From Holophagales bacterium (GTDB taxonomy: Bacteria > Acidobacteriota > Holophagae > Holophagales > Holophagaceae): a stretch of DNA of 30,265 nt. The translations under genes were made by a program, and so were the position numbers. The notes under the pieces were generated by a model. That model saw only the letters and a list, made by a program, of their open reading frames with translations, was not told where the DNA came from and ran no database searches. Below are positions 7,680-14,338 of this stretch, in pieces. How positions within the stretch are numbered: the stretch's first letter is position 1; every line of letters starts with the position of its first letter. The DNA is taken from positions 1 to 30,265 of the forward strand of contig JAITFL010000169.1 in the NCBI GenBank assembly GCA_031281385.1, given 5' to 3'.

Positions 7680-9389
7680 CTATTTTGCATCCAATACCAG
7701 CGACACGATGATGGGGCGGGTTTGGGTGGTTTTCCTGATGATCCTCTTTAGGGATTGGCGCAGCAGCTCTGACAGTAATTCCCTATCCTTTTGCACTTCA
7801 TTCGGGGCCTCGCTGAAGGTTTGGCGAAGCGTCTCTTTTAGCAGAGTGCTGTAGGCCTCGTCGTCGTTGAGTATTACGAACCCGCGGCTGAGGATGGATG
7901 GTTCGCCCACCATTTTCCCCTGTTTGTTTATCTGTATGGTGGCCACCACTATGCCATCTTCCTGCATTATCAGTCTGTCGTGAACCACCCGTGCGTCAAC
8001 CCTTCTCTCTAGTCCGTCCAAGACAAAGCACCTGCCAACGGGGACTGCCCCTGCCAGCATAGAGGCCCCATCACTGAACAATTGCAGGCATTGCCCGCCT
8101 TCCAGCAAGGGCGTCTTGTCCGCAGCCCAGCCCTTGGACTGCGCCAATTTAGCGTGGCCGTGCAGCAGCCGATAAGTGCCATGCGCGGGGATGACATATT
8201 CGGGTTTCAGCAGATCCATCATCAACGCCGCGTCTTCCATCTGTGCGTGGCCAGTTACGTGCACTGGCTCAAAGTCAGCGGTAGAGGTCTCCAGCCCCAG
8301 CCGCGCCGCCTTGTCCAGCAGCCTAGAGATTGGCACTTCGTTGCCGGGGATGGGCCTGGCGCTGAGTATCAGCCTGTCGCCCAATGTTGGCTTTATGCCC
8401 TTCACCTCGCCTTTGAGCATTCTGGCCAGACCGCTTAGGGGTTCCGCCTGCGTGCCCGTGCAGAGGATCATCATCTTGTGCGGCTCAAAGCCCTGCACGT
8501 CCTTGAGGTCAACAAAAATGTCGTTGGGGCATTTCAATATCCCCAACTCTTTCGCTGCGGCTATGTTGCGCTCCAGCGAGCGCCCCAATATGCAGACCTT
8601 TCTCTTGTGCAACGCGGCCAGCTCAATGGCCACCTGGGCGCGGTGGACGTGGCTGCTGAATACTGCCACGAACAGCCTGCCATTGGTGGCTTTTATGGCC
8701 CTCTCTAAGCCATCCCTGCAGGCGGATTCGCTGGGCGCACGCCCGGGGACACCAATATTCGTGGAATCGCTGATCAGGGCCCTCACGCCAACGCCTTCTC
8801 TGCCTATCTCTTCGATGCGCCCTGCGGCTGTCTTTCGCCCGTCAATGGGGTTTTGGTCAAACTTGAAGTCGCCCGAATGGAAAATTGTCCCCTGCCCGGT
8901 GTGCAGCGCAATGGCGCAGGCATCGGGGATGCTGTGGGAAACGGGTACCCATTCCGCCTCTATCTCGCCGCAGCCGATGGGAAGCCTGTCGAAGTCGTGG
9001 ACTTCCACCAATTTGGTCTTTAGTTCGTGTTCCTTCAGTTTTGCCGCAGCCAGCGCCAGCGTGAATGGCGTCCCATAGACAGGCATGGGCCACCGCTCTA
9101 TGAAATATGGCAGCGCGCCAATGTGATCCTCGTGACCGTGCGTTAGCAGAATTCCGTCTATGCTGCCGGAAAATGGCTCAAAGTAGGCAAAATCAGGCAC
9201 GATGCTGTCTATGCCGGGCTGTTCTTCCGTTGGGAATAGCTGCCCGCAGTCCACCAAAAGCAATGTCCTAGCAGTGTGCACGGCCAGCGCGTTCATGCCA
9301 AATTCGCCAATGCCGCCGATAGGCACTATCCTCAATTCGCCCTCTATGGGCGCAGTCTGCCATTGTTCAAATTGTTGCGTTTGCGACAA
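7680..9389 (-). CDS. rnj: ribonuclease J
   Basis: RNase J is a metallo-beta-lactamase/beta-CASP enzyme with 5'-3' exo- and endoribonuclease activity, central to mRNA decay and rRNA processing in bacteria that use it. The 569-aa length is typical. The metal motif HGHEDH is at 84-89, preceded by the family's IGGIGEFGMN (24-33). Further metal/beta-CASP motifs are visible: HSIPDACAIALHT, FHSGDFKFDQ, the SDSTN element, SGHV-equivalent VTGHAQMEDAALMM, and PAHGTYRLLHGHA. The C-terminal domain follows. The start is TTG (9387-9389) with AAAGGA about 8 bases upstream; the first in-frame ATG would cut into the conserved N-terminus. An intrinsic terminator belonging to rsmA lies only about 16 bases upstream of the start. 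Confidence 0.93.
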   Translation of the reverse strand: MSQTQQFEQWQTAPIEGELRIVPIGGIGEFGMNALAVHTARTLLLVDCGQLFPTEEQPGIDSIVPDFAYFEPFSGSIDGILLTHGHEDHIGALPYFIERWPMPVYGTPFTLALAAAKLKEHELKTKLVEVHDFDRLPIGCGEIEAEWVPVSHSIPDACAIALHTGQGTIFHSGDFKFDQNPIDGRKTAAGRIEEIGREGVGVRALISDSTNIGVPGRAPSESACRDGLERAIKATNGRLFVAVFSSHVHRAQVAIELAALHKRKVCILGRSLERNIAAAKELGILKCPNDIFVDLKDVQGFEPHKMMILCTGTQAEPLSGLARMLKGEVKGIKPTLGDRLILSARPIPGNEVPISRLLDKAARLGLETSTADFEPVHVTGHAQMEDAALMMDLLKPEYVIPAHGTYRLLHGHAKLAQSKGWAADKTPLLEGGQCLQLFSDGASMLAGAVPVGRCFVLDGLERRVDARVVHDRLIMQEDGIVVATIQINKQGKMVGEPSILSRGFVILNDDEAYSTLLKETLRQTFSEAPNEVQKDRELLSELLRQSLKRIIRKTTQTRPIIVSLVLDAK

Positions 9390-9404
9390 ACGGTTTTCCT
9401 TTAA

Positions 9405-9435
9405 TCAAAAAAAATGGCCGAGTTGGCCGACCATT
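9405..9435 (-). terminator. intrinsic terminator after rsmA
   Basis: Read on the minus strand: AATGGTCGG, loop CCAAC, TCGGCCATT (9 bp including G-U pairs, 9413-9435), then a run of eight T (plus-strand A at 9407-9414). It sits 48 bases after the rsmA stop and immediately before the RNase J ribosome-binding site. RNase J must therefore be expressed by read-through or from a promoter overlapping this hairpin. Confidence 0.75.
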
Positions 9436-9482
9436 GTTGTTCATTGTTATTTTAATGATACCAAGTTCCGCTCAATTGGCAC

Positions 9483-10292
9483 CTAGCTCAATTCTCGATT
9501 CCCCCAAATGTTCGCAATCTCAATCCATTTTTCTGGGGCTACGGCTTCGGCCCTTGACGAAGCGGATATTTCAGCGCCATCGCAGATGGCCGCTATCTTT
9601 TCGGACGGCAAGAAATTGCCCCAATTGTTTGCCAGCGTCTTTCTTCTAAAGGCAAAGCTCTTGTGCAAAATGTCCAGCAGCGCCACTCTCTTTTCTATGG
9701 AGAGAGCGTCCGCCTTGGGCTTGAATAGAATTGTGATAGAATCCACTTTTGGCTTTGGGCTGAAAGAACCCGGCCCCAACTTGGCGATAGTTTCCATGCT
9801 GGTGGCCACTTGCACCAAGACAGAAAGGGGGCCATAGGACTTTTCTCCGGGCCGCCCCATCAGCTTTTGGCCTACTTCCAATTGGAACATCAGTGCCATG
9901 CGCTCCCACGGGACGCGCTCTGTCAGTAGCCTCGTGAGTATGGCCGTAGCGGCGTTGTATGGCAAATTGCCAACAATGCAGAGGCTTTCGGCTTGTGGCA
10001 GGTCAGCGGACTTTGCATCCCCCTGCAAGAGGTGGAAATTTGGGGTATCTTTGTAACGCTCTCCCAAAAATTGGCAGACGTCCGAATCCAGTTCTAAGGC
10101 CCACAGGGGGCGGCCATCCTTTACAAGAATATCCGTCAGTGCTCCCCGCCCTGGGCCAATTTCAAGGATGGCACTGGCTTCAGAAGCAAGCGCGGCGTTG
10201 CAGATGGCCGAAGCGGCTCCAGCGTTTGCCAAGAAATGCTGGCCGAAATGCTTTTTGGGCCTAACCCTGCTAGCGTATATATCTGTCTCCAC
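9483..10292 (-). CDS. rsmA: 16S rRNA (adenine1518/1519-N6)-dimethyltransferase RsmA (KsgA)
   Basis: Dimethylates two adjacent adenines in the 3' hairpin of 16S rRNA as a late 30S assembly checkpoint. The 269-aa length is typical. It shows KKHFGQHFLAN (13-23), the SAM-binding ILEIGPGRGALT (42-53), ALELDSDVCQFL, the catalytic VGNLPYNAATAIL, and the C-terminal RRKTLANNWG motif of the family. The start is GTG at 10290-10292 and has no Shine-Dalgarno. An extended -10 element (TGC-TATCAT) ends about 7 bases upstream, so the mRNA may be leaderless. It is divergent from the S41 peptidase gene and is followed by its own terminator. Confidence 0.94.
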   Translation of the reverse strand: METDIYASRVRPKKHFGQHFLANAGAASAICNAALASEASAILEIGPGRGALTDILVKDGRPLWALELDSDVCQFLGERYKDTPNFHLLQGDAKSADLPQAESLCIVGNLPYNAATAILTRLLTERVPWERMALMFQLEVGQKLMGRPGEKSYGPLSVLVQVATSMETIAKLGPGSFSPKPKVDSITILFKPKADALSIEKRVALLDILHKSFAFRRKTLANNWGNFLPSEKIAAICDGAEISASSRAEAVAPEKWIEIANIWGNRELS

Positions 10293-10298
10293 GCATAA

Positions 10299-10330
10299 AT
10301 GATAGCAGAGCCTTAATGATCAACTGTCAA
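10299..10330 (-). promoter_or_regulatory. candidate extended -10 promoter of rsmA
   Basis: On the minus strand, TATCAT (10304-10299) is preceded by TGC, making an extended -10. TTGACA lies upstream (10330-10325), but with a 20-base spacer that is too long for a standard -35. Transcription would start about at the GTG start codon. Confidence 0.35.
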
Positions 10331-10390
10331 TTCCGATTCCCCTCTGCCATACTTACCTATATTGCTATTTGGCTTTTTTTCAGGTGAAAC

Positions 10391-11701
10391 ATGAACCTAT
10401 TTTTGCGCCGCGCAGTAGCCCCCCTTACCGCCTTAGCTTGCTTTGCGTTGGCGCAGGACGCCCAAAATTCGTTTGGGCCAGAACAAAAAAAGCTACTAAC
10501 GGAATCGTTTGAAGAAGTGTGGACGACAGTTAGGGACAAGCACTACGACCCAACCTTGGGCGGTCTCGATTGGCAAAAGGTCTATGAGGAGTTCAAGCCG
10601 CGCATAGACGCCGCCGAATCCATGGACGCGGGCAGGGCCATAATGAACGAAATGCTGGGGCACCTAAAACAGACGCACATCGGCGTTATCCCCGCTTCGG
10701 CTTATCGCGACCTGAACGAGGGCGGCGAAAGAGGGGCCGTTGCCTACACGCCAGGCATGGACATCCGCATCTTGGAAGGAAAAGCCATCGTCATCCGCGT
10801 TGAGGCAGGCTCGCCCGCAAGCACTGCCGGAGTTAAGCCGGGGTGGGAAATACTAAAGGCGGATGGCAGGGAAGCCTCGCTGGGCATAAAGCACGTGGAA
10901 GAACTTTATTCTAAGAGTACGCAAAAAGACCTGATGGGTTCTAGGGTGATACTGAACGCCATCAATGGGGCCCCTTCCCATGCCACAGAGATAGAGTTCC
11001 ACGATGGCAAAGAAGTAAGGGCCATAAAACTTGACAGGGTCGAGCCAAGGGGCAGCAAAGTCAAGTATGGGGAAATGCCACCCAGCTATTTTTGGGTGGA
11101 GACAAACTTTAGGAACGACGGGATAAGGGTCATCCAATTCAATTTCTGGTTCAACCCCGAAGCTGTCGCCAAAGCTTTTTCAGAGATCATGGCCAACGCA
11201 GACAAAGCAAAGGGCTTCGTTATAGACCTGCGGGGGAACCCCGGCGGCATTGGTGGAATGGCTATGGGCGCGGCGGGCTGGTTCACCAGCCAAAGCGGGC
11301 TGAAATTGGGGACGATGGCCATGCGCGGCACTACCTTAAATTTTGTTGTCTTTCCGCGCCCAAACGCCACCAATGCGCCAGTTGCTATATTGGTTGACGG
11401 ATGCTCCGCCTCGACTTCCGAGATATTCGCTGGCGGCATGCAAGACCTTAAACGCGCCAGAATATTTGGCACCCGCACGGCCGGCGCCGCCCTGCCTTCT
11501 ACCTTTGTGCGCCTGCCCAATGGGGACGGCTTTCAATACATAGTCGCCAACTATATCTCCCAAGGCGGCAAGCCCCTAGAGGGCCTTGGCGTGGAGCCAG
11601 ACGAAGTGGTGAGGCTGACGCGGCAGGGCCTGCTTGCCGGGAAAGATGAGGTAATGGACAGGGCGATTGATTGGATCAAGTCGGGGAAGTTGGGCAAATG
11701 A
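10391..11701 (+). CDS. secreted S41-family peptidase with PDZ domain
   Basis: A 436-aa exported protein. A short signal peptide (MNLFLRRAVAPLTALACFALAQ, cleavage around residue 21) is followed by a helical N-terminal domain (about 30-110), a PDZ domain (about 115-205, with GSPASTAGVKPGWEILKADG) and an S41 catalytic domain (about 215-425). Family landmarks are IDLRGNPGG (about 277-285) and GCSASTSEIFAGGMQD (337-352), where Ser341 aligns with the Tsp nucleophile. The canonical Lys of CtpA/Tsp (FGKG) is replaced: the aligned segment is FGTRTAGAALP, with Ala at about 366. The enzyme thus resembles the tricorn/IRBP-like S41 branch more than processing CtpA. It would act outside the inner membrane; the substrate is unknown. 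The RBS is CAGGTG. It stands upstream of three LolA-like genes but is separated from them by 159 bases and a likely promoter. Confidence 0.85.
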   Translation: MNLFLRRAVAPLTALACFALAQDAQNSFGPEQKKLLTESFEEVWTTVRDKHYDPTLGGLDWQKVYEEFKPRIDAAESMDAGRAIMNEMLGHLKQTHIGVIPASAYRDLNEGGERGAVAYTPGMDIRILEGKAIVIRVEAGSPASTAGVKPGWEILKADGREASLGIKHVEELYSKSTQKDLMGSRVILNAINGAPSHATEIEFHDGKEVRAIKLDRVEPRGSKVKYGEMPPSYFWVETNFRNDGIRVIQFNFWFNPEAVAKAFSEIMANADKAKGFVIDLRGNPGGIGGMAMGAAGWFTSQSGLKLGTMAMRGTTLNFVVFPRPNATNAPVAILVDGCSASTSEIFAGGMQDLKRARIFGTRTAGAALPSTFVRLPNGDGFQYIVANYISQGGKPLEGLGVEPDEVVRLTRQGLLAGKDEVMDRAIDWIKSGKLGK

Positions 11702-11748
11702 ATGAGTTACTTGCAAAACGCTGCGGTTTTATGGCTTTGAGACTCCGA

Positions 11749-11778
11749 TTGCCGATTTGAACCCCCCCCGTCTATAAA
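11749..11778 (+). promoter_or_regulatory. candidate promoter of the LolA-like gene trio
   Basis: TTGCCG (11749-11754), an 18-base spacer containing a C-run, and TATAAA (11773-11778). The start would fall near 11785, leaving a leader of about 75 bases before the first LolA-like gene. Confidence 0.45.
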
Positions 11779-11860
11779 CAGCGGTATCATGGACAAGTGC
11801 CATTAGTTAATATTAGTGGATTAACCAAGCAGGGGACATCACTCTTTTTAGGAGGCCTCA

Positions 11861-12613
11861 ATGATCAAACACGCAACACTCGCCTGCCTTTTGGCCCTTA
11901 TGGGCGTATGCGGGCCGACCCTTTTCGCCCAAAGGAGAAACGCCGCCCAAGAAAGGCTGCCCACTGGTGAGGCAGTCTTGGACAAGTACATAGAAGCCAC
12001 GGGGGGCGCCGAGACATGGGGGAAAATCAAGAACATTTCCGCAAAAGGCAATGTCGCAATGATAGGCAAAGGCATGTCCATGACCGGAAACGCAATCATG
12101 TATGGCGGTGAACCCAACTTGTTCTACCAAGAAATAAGAGTGTCGCTGAGGGGCCAGACGGGCAAATTCATCTCTGGCTGCGATGGCAAAAATGCTTGGA
12201 ATGTCACCCCGAATAGGGCTGCTTCAATAAAAAGCGGTAAGGAACTGGAAATCGAGCTAGAAAACAACAATCTAAATGAGGCGAATTGGAGGGACATTTA
12301 CATAAGCGCCCAGACCAAGGATACCAAAAAGGTAGAAGGCGAGGAGTGCTACGAAGTCATTGTCACAACCAAGGCGGGCAAAACATTCGCCAGCTACTAC
12401 TCAAAGAAAACTGGCTTCAAGATCAAAGAGGACAACCAAGTTTTCAAGGATTATAAAGACGTGGGTGGCGTCCTGATGCCATTTACCCAGATCATCGAGG
12501 AGGATGGCCTGAAAATTACCCTCAAATTTAAAGAGATCGAGGTCAACACGAACATTCCACCCGGCACTTTTGATCCGCCGCCGCAGGTCAGGGGGATGTT
12601 GGGGATAAAATAG
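11861..12613 (+). CDS. secreted LolA-like protein, paralogue 1
   Basis: A 250-aa exported protein, the first of three tandem paralogues. The signal peptide is about residues 1-23 (MIKHATLACLLALMGVCGPT, ending ...LFAQ). The mature part begins with LPTGEAVLDKYIEATGG, then has a GEPNLFYQEI strand, CDGKNAW, a WRDIYISAQTK block, EGEECYEVIVTT, SYYSKKTGFKIK, DYKDVGGVLMPF and a C-terminal TFDPPPQVRGML. This beta-rich pattern resembles the LolA/LolB-like outer-membrane lipoprotein-sorting fold in secreted proteins of Acidobacteriota and relatives; a lipid- or lipoprotein-binding role is inference. It is the most diverged copy: the linker is RRNAAQER instead of an Ala-rich stretch, and a polar ELEIELENNN segment is present. 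It has a strong RBS (AGGAGG, 5 bases before ATG). Confidence 0.75.
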   Translation: MIKHATLACLLALMGVCGPTLFAQRRNAAQERLPTGEAVLDKYIEATGGAETWGKIKNISAKGNVAMIGKGMSMTGNAIMYGGEPNLFYQEIRVSLRGQTGKFISGCDGKNAWNVTPNRAASIKSGKELEIELENNNLNEANWRDIYISAQTKDTKKVEGEECYEVIVTTKAGKTFASYYSKKTGFKIKEDNQVFKDYKDVGGVLMPFTQIIEEDGLKITLKFKEIEVNTNIPPGTFDPPPQVRGMLGIK

Positions 12614-12658
12614 GCCCGCCAGAATCCAAAGATGCCGCTGAAACCTACCAGCGCCTAT

Positions 12659-12693
12659 CGCGCCGCGACAATTTTAACTTCTAGGAGAACAAC
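12659..12693 (+). repeat. duplicated leader segment, copy 1
   Basis: CGCGCCGCGACAATT followed by a T-rich stretch, TAGGAGAACA and ATGAAAA precedes paralogue 2. Nearly the same arrangement precedes paralogue 3 at 13498-13531, showing that the gene was duplicated together with its ribosome-binding region. Confidence 0.75.
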
Positions 12694-13452
12694 ATGAAAA
12701 GAACGCTGCCCTTCACCTGCCTGATGGCCCTAGCCGCCATCGGCTCCCCCGCGCTGCTGGCCCAGGAGAAGCCAGAGGCCGCTGCCGCCGCCAAGGAGGC
12801 GCTGCCCTCCGGCGAGTCCGTACTTGACAAGTACATAGAGTCCATAGGCGGCAAGGAGGCGTTCAAAAAGGTGAAAAATGCCGTGTTCAAGGGTTCTTTG
12901 TCCGCTATGGGCGCGAACATCGGGAGCGTGACCATATACAGGGCCGCGCCGAATCTGTTTGTCATGGAGCTTGAACAACCGATGCTGGGCAAGGCGCTGC
13001 AAGGCTTTGATGGGAAAAATGGCTGGGCCTTCCAAGGCCGCCCTAGGGTCTTCTCTGAAAATGACACAAACGTCTTGAAGAACCAAAATGTTTTTACAGA
13101 AGACTGGCGCTCCATTTACTCCAAGGCTGAAACCGTTGGGCTAGAGACCATTGACGGGGAAGACTGCTACAAGGTGGCCGTGACCCCCAAGGCGGGGGTC
13201 GCGCTGACAAACTACTATTCAAAAAAATCGGGGCTGCTGCTAAGAACCGACATTGCAGAAGGCGGGATAGTGGCGCAGTTCGCCAACAAAGACTATCGGA
13301 AAGTGGGCGACGTCCTTCTCCCCTTCCAAACCGTCATGAGCCAAGGCAACCTTAGCCTAGTGACGACTTTTAGCGAAATCAAAGTAAATGCAGACCTTCC
13401 CCCGACCGCCTTCGACCCCCCCGCCGAGGTCAAGGCACTTCTGAACAAATGA
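12694..13452 (+). CDS. secreted LolA-like protein, paralogue 2
   Basis: A 252-aa exported protein with the same build as its neighbours. The signal peptide is about residues 1-23 (cleavage near ALLAQ), then an Ala/Glu linker and LPSGESVLDKYIESIGGKEAF. Shared blocks follow: AAPNLFVMEL, GFDGKNGWAF, WRSIYSKAETVGLETIDGED, CYKVAVTPKAG, NYYSKKSGLLLRTD, DYRKVGDVLLPFQ, FSEIKVNADLPPTAFDPP and AEVKALLNK. It is clearly closer to paralogue 3 than to paralogue 1. The fold is probably LolA-like; the ligand is unknown. The RBS is AGGAGAACAAC. The 80-base gap after paralogue 1 has no terminator, so the three are likely one transcript. Confidence 0.75.
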   Translation: MKRTLPFTCLMALAAIGSPALLAQEKPEAAAAAKEALPSGESVLDKYIESIGGKEAFKKVKNAVFKGSLSAMGANIGSVTIYRAAPNLFVMELEQPMLGKALQGFDGKNGWAFQGRPRVFSENDTNVLKNQNVFTEDWRSIYSKAETVGLETIDGEDCYKVAVTPKAGVALTNYYSKKSGLLLRTDIAEGGIVAQFANKDYRKVGDVLLPFQTVMSQGNLSLVTTFSEIKVNADLPPTAFDPPAEVKALLNK

Positions 13453-13497
13453 GGGAATGAATCCGCAAATAATGCAACCGCAACAGTCCGCGCTAAA

Positions 13498-13531
13498 CGC
13501 GCCGCGACAATTATTCTTTTAGGAGAACACA
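13498..13531 (+). repeat. duplicated leader segment, copy 2
   Basis: CGCGCCGCGACAATT, a T-rich stretch and TAGGAGAACACA before ATGAAAA; it matches the leader of paralogue 2 at 12659-12693. Confidence 0.75.
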
Positions 13532-14302
13532 ATGAAAAACGCACTGACTTTGACTTGCCTAGTGGCCCTAATGGCTGCTGGCTCGCCAACTCTCTGGTCA
13601 CAAGAAGCGCCAGCCGCCGCCAAGGCGGCGCTGCCCTCTGCCGAGTCCATACTGGACAAACACATTGAGGCGAGCGGCGGCAAAGAGGCCTACAAAAAGA
13701 TGAAGAATGCCGTCCTTAAAGGCTCTATGGACATTATGGGCATGAGGGCGGAAGTCACCATTTACAAAGCGGAGCCGAATCTGACGCTTACGGAAGTCAA
13801 TATTCCAGAGATGGGCAAGATGCTGGAAGGCTTCGATGGCAAAAACGGCTGGAGCTACAACCCCATGCAGGGCCCGTCCATAAAGCAGGGCAGAGAGGCA
13901 GACGAAGCAAAGACCGGCGCAGATTTTAGGGAAGAAGAATGGAAGAATAGATATTCAAAAGTTGAAACCGTTGGCATCGAAACCGTTGCAGGAGAAGAGT
14001 GCTACAAGGTGGCACTCACCCACAAAAGTGGCATGGCCATGACCAATTTCTATTCCAAAAAATCGGGCCTGCTGATAAGAACTGACGCCACGGCGTTCAC
14101 CGCGATGGGAGAAATTGAGGGACAGGTCGTATTCAAAGACTACAAAAAAGTCGGCGACCTAGTCCTGATGCCCTTCCAAATCGTCAATTCGGCCGCTGGG
14201 ATGAGCATGACCATGACGTTCAGCGAAATAAAAATAAACGTTGACCTGCCCAAGTCAACGTTTGAACCTCCGGCTGAAGTCAAGGCACTGATTAGCAAAT
14301 AG
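13532..14302 (+). CDS. secreted LolA-like protein, paralogue 3
   Basis: A 256-aa exported protein. The signal peptide is about residues 1-24 (MKNALTLTCLVALMAAGSPT, ending near LWSQ). Blocks in order: LPSAESILDKHIEASGGKEAY, KNAVLKGSMDIMGM, AEPNLTLTEV, GFDGKNGWSYNPMQGPS, WKNRYSKVETVGIETVAGEE, CYKVALTHKSG, NFYSKKSGLLIRTDA, DYKKVGDLVLMPFQ, FSEIKINVDLPKSTFEPP and AEVKALISK. The NPMQGPSIKQGREAD segment is the form usually seen in single-copy members of this family, so this copy may be closest to the ancestor. It converges on dnaE, 36 bases away. A short GCAAC/GTTGC hairpin (14311-14331) lies in the gap without a T-run. Confidence 0.75.
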   Translation: MKNALTLTCLVALMAAGSPTLWSQEAPAAAKAALPSAESILDKHIEASGGKEAYKKMKNAVLKGSMDIMGMRAEVTIYKAEPNLTLTEVNIPEMGKMLEGFDGKNGWSYNPMQGPSIKQGREADEAKTGADFREEEWKNRYSKVETVGIETVAGEECYKVALTHKSGMAMTNFYSKKSGLLIRTDATAFTAMGEIEGQVVFKDYKKVGDLVLMPFQIVNSAAGMSMTMTFSEIKINVDLPKSTFEPPAEVKALISK

Positions 14303-14338
14303 AGGCACTTGCAACAGCCCATCGAAGTTGCTTGGGAG

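Noticed and set aside
8176..9078. Plus-strand frame of 300 codons opposite RNase J
   Set aside because: The RNase J frame carries all catalytic motifs; the opposite frame has a shadow-like composition and no start signal.
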